NCBI GenBank assembly: GCA_039566865.1
Contig: CM076943.1
Location: 18,743,501-18,807,500 of the forward strand
Length of the DNA: 64,000 nucleotides
DNA from: Aurelia coerulea
Taxonomy: Eukaryota > Cnidaria > Scyphozoa > Semaeostomeae > Ulmaridae
Reading direction: 5' to 3'
In this document: positions 43,099-55,989 of the stretch, in pieces
Layout of the letters: each line of letters begins with the position of its first letter
How positions within the stretch are numbered: position 1 is the first letter of the stretch
Notes under the pieces: generated by a model
Seen by the model: the letters and a program-made list of their open reading frames with translations, nothing else
Told to the model about the DNA's origin: nothing
Database searches by the model: none
Position numbers and translations under genes: made by a program

Positions 43099-44000
43099 CT
43101 TCTCCTCAAGGTGGAATGGAGCAAAAGCGGAAGGAGATTAAAACTTGAAACTCGGTTTGAAACACCCAAGATGCAAACAGAGAATAAAATAGTGTAAAAT
43201 GTAATGTGATAAAACTGATCGAATTCGCACTAAATTTCACACAAATATTTGAAGAACCATATTGTAACAGTTGCGCATGTTATATTAAAACAGTTTGAAG
43301 AAAACCATGCCTTTCTTTGTGTTACATAAACAATTTTATTACTAAAGTTCTATGTTTGCATCCGATGTATGGTATCCCTGAAAGCTTTTCCTAGATTTCT
43401 GAAAGACTTCATTTACCAAATTCACAAAGCCTCAAATGGCCCGTTTTAAAGGCAAATTTGTCCATCTAAGTAGCATGCTTCGAGGGGGATATTTCGCAAA
43501 CATGTGATATTTCCCTATGTATTCACGTGACTCATGCGATCAGCTTTCGAGCGAATAGGAGGTTGAGTGGATGAATATTGGATGCCTTCCCACGCAGTCT
43601 AAAGTCCAATATTTTTCATGTGATCAGTTTGAAATAGACTCGGTCTAAGCCAATCAAATCATCCAAAAGCTGCATGCATGTCAGCAGTCTATCAGCAGTT
43701 TCGACGAGTGTGCATGCAACTGACATTTATATGGAAACACTGCCTGTTTTAACTTCAGCGAGCTCTTAGGTATGGAAAGGCATTGAAAATAAAGCATAGG
43801 CAACAAATCCTTATTCGTTAAAAAGTAAGACCAGTATATTAAACAAAAATGAAAAGATTCAGCAAATCACACTGCGCAAAAATAACAAACTACGAAATTT
43901 TAGCTTCTTGCTGCTGGCAAATTTTGCATTTGGCAGTCTTCAAAACCATCTTTCACATCGTCCTGGTAACGATCGCATTTTTGAGAAACAAGATCTGATA
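43099..44000. other. Region upstream of candidate first DLC1-like exon, nothing recognised
   Basis: No TATA-type promoter or obvious 5' untranslated exon could be supported. The DNA is AT-rich with scattered short open frames. Confidence 0.4.
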
Positions 44001-44618
44001 CCGGGTGACCCAGAAAAAAGTGACCCAACGCAATCTGTTATAGAAAAAAAAAGTAAGTGGAAGATTGAAATAGTTCAAACGTTGTTCTGTCGCTAAAGGA
44101 CCAGCCTACATTATGAGTATTTTTCGCAATTTTTTTGGGCACGGGAAAGTTCCCGAATTAAGGATTTTGAGGAAAAGGGCAGGCTTGAAATTCTAAAAAG
44201 TCGTCAAAAACAGGGGATCGATTTGAAGCCATTTCAGATCTTCAAAACAACGAGGAGCGTGTTTCATTCTGCCTGAGAATATTTTCAAGTACCTATGGAC
44301 TATAAACTTGCTCTGAAGACTCCCGACTGGGTTACCTATTCCCAGGCTGAAATGAAACACGCTCCTCGTTGTTTTGAAGATTTGAAATGGCTGTAAATCG
44401 ATCCCCTGTTTTTGACGATTTTTTGAGGATTTCAGGCATGCTCTTTTCCTCAAAATCCTTAATTTTGGAAATTTACCGTGCCGAAAAAAATTGCGAAAAA
44501 TACTCAAAGCAGAGGCTAGTCTTTTAGCGACAGAACAACGTTTGAAGCATCTCAATCGGCCACTTACTTAATTTTCTGCAACAGATTGCGTTGGGTCACT
44601 TTTTTCTGGGTCACCCGG
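44001..44618. mobile_element. TA-flanked 618-bp palindrome with CCGGGTGACCC ends
   Basis: It starts CCGGGTGACCCAGAAAAAAG and ends with the inverse, with TA at both junctions. The arms (~280 bp) mirror each other almost throughout, e.g. AGTGACCCAACGCAATCTGT and AACAACGAGGAGCGTGTTTC. The centre is ~60 bp. Apparent open frames on both strands are consequences of the palindrome. No transposase. Confidence 0.92.
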
Positions 44619-45318
44619 TATAGTGTGTGTTTGGTTGGTAATTCAAAAACTACGAAATTCTGGAAACCAAAAACATCGCAGAGAGACAGAAAATGATTTC
44701 CAAATGAAACACAAACATCTTAAAGGGAATGTAAGCATATAAAAGTGGCTCAAGCCACTTGCGGTCAAATTCTAGCCTATCAGAGATCAGTATTTCCTGT
44801 TGACATGGATCAGTTACCCAAATATGGTGCGGCACGTGTTACGGCCTATTGTATTGGTAGGGTTATTTTTATCAAAGGCTTATATATGCTTAGATTCCCT
44901 TTAAAAACGTTAGGTTTCGGATTCACCATGGTGAAATGAGAACCTCTCCGAAGAAGTCTGCCAAACCTTTTCCTTTTTGAAGCAGAAGGTTCACAAGGCC
45001 TTCCAAGCGCACCAGATCTACTGCTTTGAGAATTTTGGAGGTATATCAAGCCTACTGCTGCTTTCAGAATTGGTGCCAATCAAATACACCCATAGTCTAG
45101 TTCTCACTTCGCAGTTCTTTCGAAATAAATTCATCCCAAACGTACACGATTGTGCACTGGGTAAGGGGTTGCTGCAACATTTTGAAACGCCTGGGCAAGG
45201 GCAGGTGCTTACCGTTGGGGATCTATTTCGGGACAGCATTTTACCTTTTTCAGTTGCCATTCCAGGATACATAGGTAAGTTGCATAAACAACCCTATTTG
45301 TGCTGAAATTTTTTTTAG

Positions 45319-46112
45319 TTGTTTTGTACTAAAGGGGGGGGGGGGCGCGCTTTTCACCCCCGAATTTTTCTCCAAAACTACAAGAGATATAGCAATAAGA
45401 CTTACCTTCATTTTTATTTAGACAATTTGCTTTTCAGATGTAAAAATGTCAATTAATTAAGCACGTGACTCGTTGCCAGGCAACCAAAGAATAAAGGAAA
45501 ATTGCCAAAAGTATACCTTTTTAGCGAGAAAGATTCTATTTAATCAACTGCTAGGAAACATGTCACAAATTCAAAATATTTACTTTTCAAGTTTTAGCTT
45601 CTATTTTTTGCACAATTATCTCTGATTTGTGGATTTCTTTTCTTCGCCGTGTTTTGCAAGTCTTGCCCTATTATCTTTCTAAATGTGGACTCAAAATGAA
45701 TCAAGTTAATAAGGTGCAACAAATTTGACACACAAGTTTATATTTTATACTTTTTTATGTAAACGTGAATGACGTCATAGATATCAAATTTTGCTGATGT
45801 CGGCCGATATGGAAAATATATATCAAATAACAGTAATCATCGAGAGTAATCGAATGATGCATTTTTGAGATCAATTGGACAAACGAGACAAAATATACTG
45901 ACGTTTTGAGCTTTTTTGTTAACCATCCTACACAAAATTGTATTACTGTGGTCACTTGATCAAAGTTAGAACAATGTGATGTCAAAATTTCAATTGCCTG
46001 TCAAATTTGACTGAAAGTCATAAGGATTAGTGGCTATACCTTTTGCTGTTTTAGAGTAGTGCAGCAAAGTCTGGTATGGGGCGAAAAAGCCCCCCCCCCA
46101 CAGTACAAATAA
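45319..46112. repeat. Possible element bounded by GTACT..G-run and C-run..AGTAC
   Basis: TTTTGTACTAAAGGGGGGGG at the left and CCCCCCCCCCACAGTACAAA at the right are inverted. The interior is AT-rich and noncoding. No duplication identified, so the pairing is tentative. Confidence 0.4.
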
Positions 46113-47443
46113 GGTTGATTAATTTCTGGACAACAGGACAATACGTCAAAGTGTTCTAAAGAAACTGAGAGAACGAGGAATGGGGCATTAAGAATTTCCT
46201 AGATCTTATTCCAGGACCAAAATACCGTGTTTCCAACATTTGCTTTTCCGTGTAAGTCCTAAACGTTCTCTTTGCATATCCCAATTATTTTCCTCCAAGC
46301 TAGATCGCCACGGCAAAATATCAGTTTCCTTAACTCAGGAAGCTGTTTGACGAAGGATGGTCAAAAAATATGAAAAACGGCTTTATCTTGCATTTTGCAG
46401 CAGGAGTGGCTAATTCCTCAGCCAATCAAAACAGTTTCTCCTCTCTTGTCAGGCATTCCATGCTAAAACAACAAAACATATAGAAGCACAGACATCCTAG
46501 GGAAGTATGGGACCGTCCGAAATGATCGGTGGAATTTTGGCACAGTGAAATCCCTCAACTAATAATAAGTACGTAATATTTCTACAGGTTTACTTGTTCA
46601 GAATATAAATTCTGTTATCAGTCAAGGACCTGAAGTTGTGCAAAGCAGCCGATAAAATCACTTAGATACTTGTACTGGGATGACAAAATATTTTGCTGTC
46701 TTCGTGCTAAAAATGTAAAGGGCAAAGTATTTCGATTAAATATCCATAAAAATAGAATCTTTTGGCCGTTACTTGGCTGTTCCTCGCTGAACAGCCGGAT
46801 TTACTTGCTAAATAACCGATTCCAAAGTTGCAATATCGGGAAACTTAAATGGTATATAAAATCTACTTTTGGTAGAAATCGTCTAAAAACAATCCATGAA
46901 GGAGGTATACAAGTTATCATGATACCATTGCAAATCTATAGTAAATACTTACATGGCCTAGAATAAGTTGAACAAAACTAGCCATAATTTACAACGATGT
47001 GTGATCTTCATTGATATTGAGAGTCTCTTAGCTTCAAGCTGCAGAGCGCGATGATTTTAATCCTGCATATTTTGAAAGAGTTACGTGCAAATCTGCCGCT
47101 TTCCTTTTGTAGACATAAACGAAATCAAAAGATGAACAGCAGATCAAGTAAAAACTCGATTTTAATGCCTCTTGAGAACACTCAGCTTCTTATTAACTGG
47201 AGTGCATGTAACACGGATTGAACATGATTTGTCAGATTGGTGAATATGTGAGATAACAACTAGACTTATGACAAAGGTCCTTGCTTCGCTTTAAAGCAAC
47301 AACAACCATCACCAGCATCACTCAACATGAGCTCATGCATGGTACTGCTAAAAAGCCAGAAAGACAATTTCGTGAATTTTGAAAGCGTTGCAGAAAGTAC
47401 GAAGCAATAAAATTTTCTCCAAGCACCCGCTTAAGCAGAAATA
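46113..47443. other. Intergenic, nothing recognised
   Basis: No domain-bearing frame. The plus frame 46670-46966 has no similarity I recognise. Confidence 0.5.
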
Positions 47444-48121
47444 CCGGGTGAGTCAATAAAAAGGCCCGGCGTTTGAAAAAAGCTGCTCCCTGACTATCAA
47501 AGCAATAAATTACAAAATGTCTCGATTTATTCCCGATATGTCAAATTATGTTCAGCAATTTACCTGGCTTTAATCGGCCATTCCTTCCTGTCGATATGGG
47601 AGATTTCTGTAAAAAGCCCCTTTCGAAAACCTGAAAAGATGAGTGAAAACGGCGAGCAAAATTTCCCATTGTTTTCCTTCCTAGCAATTATGACACGTAT
47701 ACCCATTCTTGTATTTTGTCCTCTTTGGAGAATGGAATCCTCCTGCATAAGTTATTCATATTAGGAGGAAGACTTTTCCATAGTCTCTCTGGAAAAGGAA
47801 CCTATGACTTTTCCATTTCCAAAGAGGATGGCACGTGCTAAAGCGAAGTCATTACTCTAAGGTAAAACATAGCCTATTAGGGAAAACCATAAAGGAAACT
47901 CGTCCGCGATTTTAGCACGTTTTTTTAAGCTTTCTCCAAGGGACATTTTTAAGAAAATCCCTTGTAAAATCTGAATGGAGTGACAGATTTCATCCAGGAA
48001 AAGTTCTATAAACAAGCAAACATGTTAGCTACTCAATCAGATATTGCACACACAATATTATTGCTGATATATTCATGGAGCAGTAAGCCTTTCAAAAGCT
48101 GAGCCTTTTTTACTCACCCGG
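47444..48121. mobile_element. TA-flanked element with CCGGGTGAGT ends
   Basis: CCGGGTGAGTCAATAAAAAG at the left and its inverse (CTTTTTTACTCACCCGG) at the right, TA on both sides. Inner inverted blocks include GGAAGGAATGGCC-type sequence, but the arms are more diverged than in 44001-44618. No transposase. Confidence 0.82.
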
Positions 48122-49430
48122 TAGAAATAATAATGATATCAAGACAAAAACTCTCTGAATATTTTAGATTTTAAATTAAATCCATCTTTGATCGCATTGA
48201 TAATGCCATATAATCGAAAAAGGAATAGTCACAATACTAACCTCGATCGTCGGATCCGATGATGCTTGCGATGACGAACAAATGAAATGAGTTGTAGGTA
48301 GAAACACTGCAAAACGACGAAGAAACAACAGGAACTATCCGTTAATTCATTGATTACATGTATTGCTACTATTTCATCCTGCCATGCAGGACTTCTTCAG
48401 GGCTGTTCTCATTGTTATGCACGGCTTCTTCAAGGCTATTGCTAATGCTCCAGTCTCCACTTCGTTTGAAAATTCGAGCATTTGAACGTTTTGAAGAAAG
48501 CAGAAATACATGCGAACGCATTACATTTTTATTCAAGACAGCTTTGAGACTGCTCCACAAAATACCTGAGAACAACATCGAACTTGTTCACAATTTTTAT
48601 CCAAAACTCCATCAATGATTATTGCTACATCCCCCTTCTCCCAAAAAAGTTTGAGTGGTTTGTTCAGGTTTTTAAGAAAAGGAAAGGAGACATGGCGATC
48701 TAGTCTAAACATAGCACAAACATCTAAAGTTGGTTTCAATTAGCTAATTGTATTCATTTATAATTAGGCTAGAATATGTATCCAACGGTAAATAAAGCAT
48801 TGAAAAAAAACTTGTCATCGATCAAGAGCATCAAATTCAACAGGTTTTGATAATATTGACCCAGTCCCCCTAGCTTAGCTTTGAGTCTGCACGCAGGCTC
48901 CCTGGATGAGCTACTTTTAGCTCCGTTGATTTATAAAGAGAATCGAGGAGCCACTTAGCCGCTATGAAAAGACTAAAGAAAGGCCCACATACCCATTACT
49001 TCCTCAGCTATACAATGGAATGGTACGCGTCAAAGTTGTCAAATACATAAAAGACTATATCTCTAACTTGGCCCGGGTAAGCTTTTAAAGAGCCATTGTC
49101 ACCCAAAGTCGTTTGTGGGAATGCTGCAATTTCAGACAGTTTGAAATTCTTGAGAGAGGTGAAACGCCTGTGAGTATTGCTCTGTGTGAGGAGAGTCCTA
49201 ACGATTTGATTAAGTGTTTTAGGCCCTTTTTCAGTCATTTTGCAACCATGAAATTTTTGTAATGCTGAATTTACCTATATTTGCAGCGCTTGTAACATGA
49301 CGAGAAAAATCACAAAAATACTTCGATCTTTTGGCTTTTAACTAGAATTTGAATCATTCAAATCCATGGAGTACTTGTGGTGCTACGAAGCTTGGTGCTA
49401 CGAAGTGGGAACTTTTTTTTCGCTCACCCG
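48122..49430. other. Intergenic, with one solo CCGGGTG-type end
   Basis: No coding frame recognised. A right-type terminus (TTTTTTTTCGCTCACCCGG then TA) ends at 49431 without a left partner. Between 49350 and 49400 GTGCTACGAAG occurs as a short direct repeat. Confidence 0.5.
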
Positions 49431-49447
49431 GTATGTCGATTCCCTTT

Positions 49448-49766
49448 AAAGGGGCTCCGTCGCCAAACTGTAGACAAATATGTAAGCACCGCACGTTGCC
49501 ATTGTTCTCCATTGTTTTCTGCAGTTTGTTTGGTGGTTTCATCCAAGCCACAAAAAAGTGCGCGTTAAAAATCCACTTATATCCAGCTAATCGTAAAAGA
49601 TCTGGAATGTTTGGTTTTGTCCTCAGTAAAGTACAAAGATGTGTCTTCAAAATTACGCTTTCAATTTTGAAAAAAACAGGTAAACGTGTAAACATCCGTG
49701 TGACATAGCCAATCAAAAACTGCAAAATCACCTTTTCCACCGAAATTTGGCGACGGAGCCCTTTTA
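49448..49766. mobile_element. MITE with GGGGCTCCGTCGCCAAA ends
   Basis: TTTAAAGGGGCTCCGTCGCC at the left is inverted at the right (GGCGACGGAGCCCTTTTAA). TTAA lies at both junctions. About 320 bp; the open frames inside (plus 49349-49708, minus 49354-49815) show no domain. Confidence 0.78.
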
Positions 49767-50416
49767 ACATTATGAGGTTATGGGTTGTAGTTTGAGCGAA
49801 AAGGTTAAGGTTCAATTCAATAAAGATTCGAGTGGTAGCTACGAATCATGGGATAAGTCTGGATAACAGCTTGTTTCGTGCAGTGGTAAATAAATCTAAT
49901 AAACCAACCATGAAATTAAGCACTTTTGTCTTCTGTATCTGCTTATGACGTTCATGTTAGTTGAACATCACCACCCTGGTTTTTTAAAACATTCACATTC
50001 TCCATGTGTAATTCTCCTTTATGGCGGGGGGTCATGAAAAAACATGTCAAAATGCAATGCCAATATGGTGACGCCCGTGGTGAGCCGCAAATAACTTTTA
50101 CAATGATATCTGAAAAATATCTTGATTTTTCTCCAGCGAGGTCTAAAAAAGGAAGCCACATAATTAAGTGATTAGATAGCTACACAAGGCCAGCATGAAA
50201 GTATGCAGAGCATCATGGTCAAAACGTTTTTTTTAATTAAATTTGATGAAGCTTCTGGTTTACGTCGATGTCTTGATCACAGTCTTATGATAGATAGAAA
50301 TAGTGTCAATACATTTTTTGACTAGGTGTTACACCGTAGCTCTATGCTGGCGCTTCGCTACTCCAGCAAAATAAAGCCTGGCCTTTAAGCTGAAAGCACA
50401 ACTGACGCGATTTTGT

Positions 50417-50486
50417 GGTGCGAACCGGTGCGATGCGGTGCGATGCGGTGCGATGCGGTGCGATTCGGTGCGATGTGGTGCGATGG
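50417..50486. repeat. Ten-base minisatellite GGTGCGATGC, ~7 units
   Basis: Tandem GGTGCGATGC units with single-base variants. The minus-strand frame of repeated Ser-His-Arg-Thr residues over it is an artefact. Confidence 0.95.
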
Positions 50487-50734
50487 GATTGAATTACAGT
50501 GAAAGCTTCATTTAGCCCCCTATCTAATATCAAGCCTCCCTATCTACTAAGACCCTCCTCTCCAGGCAAAAATTTAAATAAGTCCCCCTCTCTGCTAAGC
50601 CCCCCCCCCACTTTTATCAAGTTCCAGAAGTTACCAAACGTTTTCCATTTAGATACTTAAACAAGTTTGTATGTTAATTTTGACATGGTTTTGGATAAAA
50701 CTGTGTTGAATTTATGTATTTGATTTGTAACATT

Positions 50735-51033
50735 GCAGCATCGCAGCATCTACGTAAGTTTCATTGCACTGTTTCTTGTCTATGTCTAGATGAAATGTGA
50801 TGAAACTTTTGATATTCATTAAAACTTTGAAATATTCGGTGTTAGAAAATAAAACCAATCCTCCACCAAAGCTTCGATCACGAAGATTGTCGCAGATACT
50901 TAGGATTACTATTCTCTGTGCAAAATTACCATTAGCTATGCTAATTATGTAAAATATGCAAAATTGCCATTAGTTTAGCCTTAACAAGATCGATGATTTG
51001 ACATGCAGAGCCACACAGAGAGGACGGGTTGTG
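50735..51033. mobile_element. Truncated copy of the AAAGGGGCTGTACAA MITE family
   Basis: The block from GTAAGTTTCATTGCACTGTT to GAGGACGGGTTGT matches the interior of 18289-18676, including GAAGATTGTCGCAGATACTT. Terminal repeats are not preserved. Confidence 0.7.
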
Positions 51034-51589
51034 GTAATCCAATTTTCTTACATTGCTGGGCTTCATTGCTATCTGGAATGCGCCAAGTGGGAAGCTCCGA
51101 GTGTGAAATCATCAACTTCAGTGCCTTATTGTCGTAGCGAGCGTATGCTGACTTTATCTCGGACAGATGGCTACGAAATCGGAAGCAATAGACTGAGCGT
51201 GCGACAAAACGAACTTGGAATTTTGCACAGTCAGCTGCAAATAAGCATGAATCGCCACATATATTACGATATGTAACAAAACCAATAGTTAATTTTGATT
51301 GACGCGCTAGTAGACCTACTGCAATGCAATTGAAACAAAGGAATTTGTACGGCTGATTGGTCAAACTGCAAGTGTAAACAATGTAGCCTCCCAGAACAAA
51401 ATTTTAAGAGATGCGCAGTGGCGGACTGGCTCTGATTTTTGCACCGGCCATGAACGAGTTAACCCTTTACGTCTTTGAGTGTCAGTGGTGGGCCCACCAA
51501 AAAATTTAGCTAAGAATTAAAATTTCGTCAAATTGCTTCAAAATCGGTACAAAGCCTATATCAAACATGCTGATTATGAATGTGAACAA

Positions 51590-52345
51590 AGATTTTGAAA
51601 ATCTTGTCACCAAAGTGGTCCAAATGGCACACAAAGTGGCACAAATGACCAAAAATTTAACTTGCAAAGAATTATCTCAAAATTAGTAATAAGCCTATTT
51701 GAAACATGCTGATTACGAATATGAACAAATATTTCGAAAATATTGTCACCAATGTGGTCCAAATGGCACACAAAGTGGCACAATTGACCAAAAATTTAAC
51801 TTGCGTAGAATTATCTCAAAATTAGTAAAGAGCCTATTTCAAACATGCTGATTACGAAGATGAACAAATATTTTGAAAATATTGTCATCAAAGTGGTCCA
51901 AATGGCACACAAAGTGGCACAATTGACCAAAAATTTAACTTGCATAGAATTATCTCAAAATTAATGAAGAGCCTATTTCAAACATGCTGATTACGAATGT
52001 GAACAAAGATTTTGAAACTATTGTCACCAAAGTGGTCCAAATGGCACACAAAGTGGCACAAATGATCAAAAGTTTAGATTGCATAGAATAATATCAAAAT
52101 CAGTAAAGGGCCTATTTCAAACATGCTAATTACGAATATGAACAAGGTTTTTTGAAAATAATGTTACCAAAGTGGTCCAAATGGCACACAAAGTGGCACA
52201 AATGACTAACAATTTAACTTGCATAGAATTATCTCAAAATTAGTTCAGAACCAATTTCAAATATGCTAATTACGAATATGTGCGTAATTTTTCAAAATGA
52301 TATCACCAAAGTAGTTCACGTGTCACAAAATGTGGCACAAATAGC
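51590..52345. repeat. Left ~140-bp tandem array of the piggyBac element
   Basis: About six units, each with ACCAAAGTGGTCCAAATGGC, ACACAAAGTGGCACAA, TTATCTCAAAATTAGT and AAACATGCTGATTACGAATA. Unit starts are spaced about 140 bp (near 51608, 51748, 51888, 52025, 52166, 52306). The innermost unit is the most degenerate. Confidence 0.92.
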
Positions 52346-53213
52346 CAAAAGTGAATGATTTCAAATGCCTGAAAATTTGAACAGCCCCTACTTCATATAT
52401 GTGCTGATCACGATTATGAGCAGAACAAGTGAAAATGTTGCACAAAATGGTGAATGGCACAAAGGAACAACAGCAACAAAAACAGAAATTTTGATTCAAC
52501 AAGGGCTAGATAGGGCATGGACAGGATTTGTTTATATTAAACGCCAAGTAAAATATGATTATTTTGATGAAAATAAGCAGAAAGCACAAATCAGTCATGA
52601 GGATGCTGCATATCTACTTCATACTGAGAGGAAAAGAGAAACTGATGGGTAAAAATGATTTTATCGTCAACGAATTCTTCGACTGTCACTTATGATAGAA
52701 CAGAAACCGTTTTGGTATTGTAAGGAGGAAAACAACTATAACTTGTACGTAAATAAATCTTCGCCATATAAGACACACTTACAAAGGTAAACGTAACTTT
52801 CAGTAGAGTCAAAGCATAAGCAGCTGCAGCCTGCAATCTACATTTATTTGCTTGATTGTAACAGATCAGGTACACTAAAACACCAAAATATCCCCTGGTA
52901 TCTTGAAATGACTTTAAAAATTTGATTTTCAAAATAGAAATGGTTCCTCCACTAACGAGAACTAGCCTAGGGTAACGAAATAAACCTAACAGTTTCTTTC
53001 TTAGAGAGACAGAAAGCCAAGCAACAAATGAAGCGGAATCCTTTCAGACTCTCACTCTTGCATTGTTATGCCCAGGCTGCACACTTGCTAACCATATAGA
53101 TATGGAAATGATGCTGCTACCAGTGGAATATTCGAAATACACACAGTAGAGACCAATAGTCACTAAAATACACACAATAGTCAATCTGATTTAAAAGTAA
53201 CAATGTGCCATAG

Positions 53214-54990
53214 TCATACAATCATACAGTCATGTCCAATCCTCCTGAGACTGGCTACTGGGCACGTCGTACTGGGCTGGGCATGTATGTAAAACTCATT
53301 CCAGCCAGCCGTCCCTCTTTGTCTGTGGGGAACATTTGGACAGTGGTTCCCCAGACATTTAAAAGCAGTCTTGTTCTTGCAAACTCGACACCTTAATCGC
53401 CGATCTTCACTGAATGTTTCATCCTCTGCAATTCTTCCCAGCTCATGGCGTCCTTTGTGTGGTGACATTATAGCTGAACTCAAGAGTCGCCGATGCTTGG
53501 TTGGCTTGTATGATGGATAATGGAGAACTTCCATTCTCCAATTGGTTTTTCTTTATATCGCATACCACTGCCGAATGATAGCAAATCGGGATTTACAATG
53601 AGTAACATTTCTGGCATTTCCCTCACTTTCTCTATTTCTCTACAACGTGTGGCCGTTCATCAAGCCGTACATTTCGCAATTGTCAAAAACTCTACTTTGC
53701 TTACGCACACTTCTACATTCGGTGCTATAATACAAGAGCTGCTGATTGCACCTGTCGACCCATCCATTAATTTCCCGATACAGCTCAGCAACTTTTTGTA
53801 GATGGATCGTATGTTGCTCTGCCCCGTCATTTACCTTCATTGAACTCCAATGCTCCCTTCCTGATTTGACGCCGTTGTCTAAGAAAATGACATTGTTGTT
53901 GTCTTATGGTGAATGATTCGTGATGAAGGGTTTTGAAAACCATCTAGCTAAACTCTTAAAGGTGGCAACGTTATTCTTATGGCAGAGTGGGAGATAGGCC
54001 GTGTTGCCTTGTTGCGTGGCAATGATCTTGGTTCCGTTGGCTGCATTGGGTTCGCGCATCACCAAGAAGATGCAGTGTTGGGAAACCGCTATCTATAACT
54101 GCCAACCTTCCTGACTCTTTAAGATCATCCAATAATTGACCCACATTGTCATCGATTTTCCTTTCCCTGTGTTGAGGTATGTTTTCTTCCCCACATTAAC
54201 CACATGATGATAGATAAAATTGCCACCCTGTCTTCCTTTGTCGGCTATTTTACAAACAGCCAATCCCATTTGAATAAGCTTGTCGGGATTTCTCATCTTG
54301 TAAATATTTCTTTTGCTTTTGCTTCTTACTCGACCTTCATCAATGCAAAGTTTCCATCCAAGAGATCAGAAATACCTTGCTCTCTCCCTATGGTACAAAG
54401 CACCACTAATGATATTCTGCAAGGGATGGTAATCTTGTGATGCTTTGCTGGGAAGAATGCTTTGCCCAACAACTCGAAAGTGCTTGATCATTATTCGAAA
54501 GACTTCAAGCGTCATCGTCTTTTTAACCCCAGGCTGGCTCTTCAATGAGTCTTGGCTCCACGCCCATTTCATTGTGAGGCAACTTGAGCAATTTCAAATG
54601 CCATCGTACGGCGAAGAACCCACGAATAAACCAGATGCCCTTTTCATCTCTGCTAATATTGCCGATCTTCGATAAGAAATTTGGATCTGCCTGGTCATGC
54701 GCATTTGTAACATCAATACCTGTAAGGATGAACTCTTTGTCTATAATACTTTCAAGGATATCACTTGGTTTCATGTCCTGTTCAAATTCCATCGTGGGGT
54801 AGCCAAACTCAGAAAGGTTGTCATCAGGGGACAACATATCATCGTCAAAGTTCTTATCCTTTGTTATGAACCAATGGCAGCAAACTTCTGCATCATCATA
54901 GCTATCAAATTCTTCAGGATTATACTCCATATTTCCCGGGGGGTGCACATGACTTGAGGATGGACGGGGGTCTGCCGCCCGGTTTTCAGA
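53214..54990 (-). pseudogene. piggyBac transposase (DDE_Tnp_1_7), frameshifted
   Basis: Read on the minus strand across several frames: an acidic N-terminus (MEYNPEEFDSYDD at ~54930); FRIMIKHFRVVGQ; LCIDEGRV with the first catalytic aspartate; MRNPDKLIQMGLAVCKIAD, matching Y.P.KP.KWG.K.W.LAD; VIFLDNGVKSG near 53880 (a second DDE segment); REINGWVDRCNQQLLYY, matching the conserved GVDR.DQ...YY; and a C-terminal cysteine cluster RCRVCKNKTAFKCLGNHC. At least four frame changes and a stop before SLGWKLCIDEG show it is dead. Known role: cut-and-paste transposition at TTAA. The 5' coding part is also broken by the MITE at 54937-55227; frames on either side rejoin across the duplication. Confidence 0.88.
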
Positions 54991-55227
54991 AAGCTACCCT
55001 CTTCTAATTACCGAAACTTGCTTTTGATACCCACTTCTATGATGAATTTTGGCGCAAAAACTGCCCATTTTAACAACTTTTTGCGAATTTCAGCGAAACC
55101 CCACCCATGTTTATGGAAAATTTGCTGAAAAAGGACCCTTGTTTAGAGAATTTTGGACCCAAAAACCCACCCATATGGGCGGCACATACCCGTACCCAAA
55201 ATATGTTATGTACCCCCCCCCCCGGGC
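54937..55227. mobile_element. G-run/C-run bounded MITE inserted in the piggyBac transposase
   Basis: CGGGGGGTGCACATGACTTG at the left and GTTATGTACCCCCCCCCCCC at the right are inverted. Direct repeats CATATTTCC (54928-54936 and 55228-55236) flank it. The interior matches 33499-33790. Confidence 0.88.
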
Positions 55228-55989
55228 CATATTTCCTTCATCTTCTAAATCAACACTATCAGAAAAGTAAATCAGTTTCTCCCTGCACATATTTTGTCAA
55301 CCGTTAAACAAAATTCCAAATTCCTCCTCCATAGTATCATTATCATAATGTATTCAAACAAAGAGCACAATGGGAAGGAGCTAATTAAAAGCAATTTATT
55401 ATAAATGTAAGATTTGTCTTAAAAAGTTCCAAACTCGAGGTCGGTACTACAAGACACCATGTCGGTAGTACAAGTGGAAAGAAACTTCCTAAAAATCTAA
55501 AGATTCTTGTATGGTAGCATGGCATCGTTGTTGCTAGTTATGTAGCTTTGGTACAAGCGTTGGGAAGAGCTGCAGAGGACGAAACATCCAGTGAAGGTCG
55601 GCAACTAAGGTGTCGAGTATGCCAGCAAATACTTCATTTAAATGTTTGAGCCCTGGTGTCCACAAACAAAAATGACTGCTGGAATCGCCATCATGTCTGA
55701 CCAGTTGTTGGTTTCAAGATGACTAAACAAGATGCCATGCTTGCCATGCTCGTTCTTTCGTTCTAGCTGGCATGTGTTAACAACAAATCCTGTTCACCAC
55801 TAACAAAGACAGTCATCCAGGCTGACTAATGGCTTGTAGCCTTTTGCATAAGTTTAATCGAATATTCAACAATCTGCATTATTTTCAATAGCTATCACAT
55901 TCGAAAAAGAAAGTAGACACGAAGGTCTCTTTTGAAGAGAAATGCACCATCAGGTCTACTTTATTAAGATTATTTTTCGCTCGTTGAAC

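Noticed and set aside
44193..44555. 120-residue open frame
   Set aside because: Entirely within the 618-bp palindrome; open frames appear on both strands as a by-product.
49354..49815. 153-residue minus-strand open frame
   Set aside because: It spans a MITE with inverted ends and has no recognisable domain; open by chance.
50342..50533. Frame with repeated Ser-His-Arg-Thr residues
   Set aside because: Translation of the GGTGCGATGC minisatellite.
52365..52652. 95-residue plus-strand frame inside the piggyBac element as an accessory gene
   Set aside because: No domain, overlaps the innermost degenerate array unit, and lies antisense to the transposase direction; could be chance.
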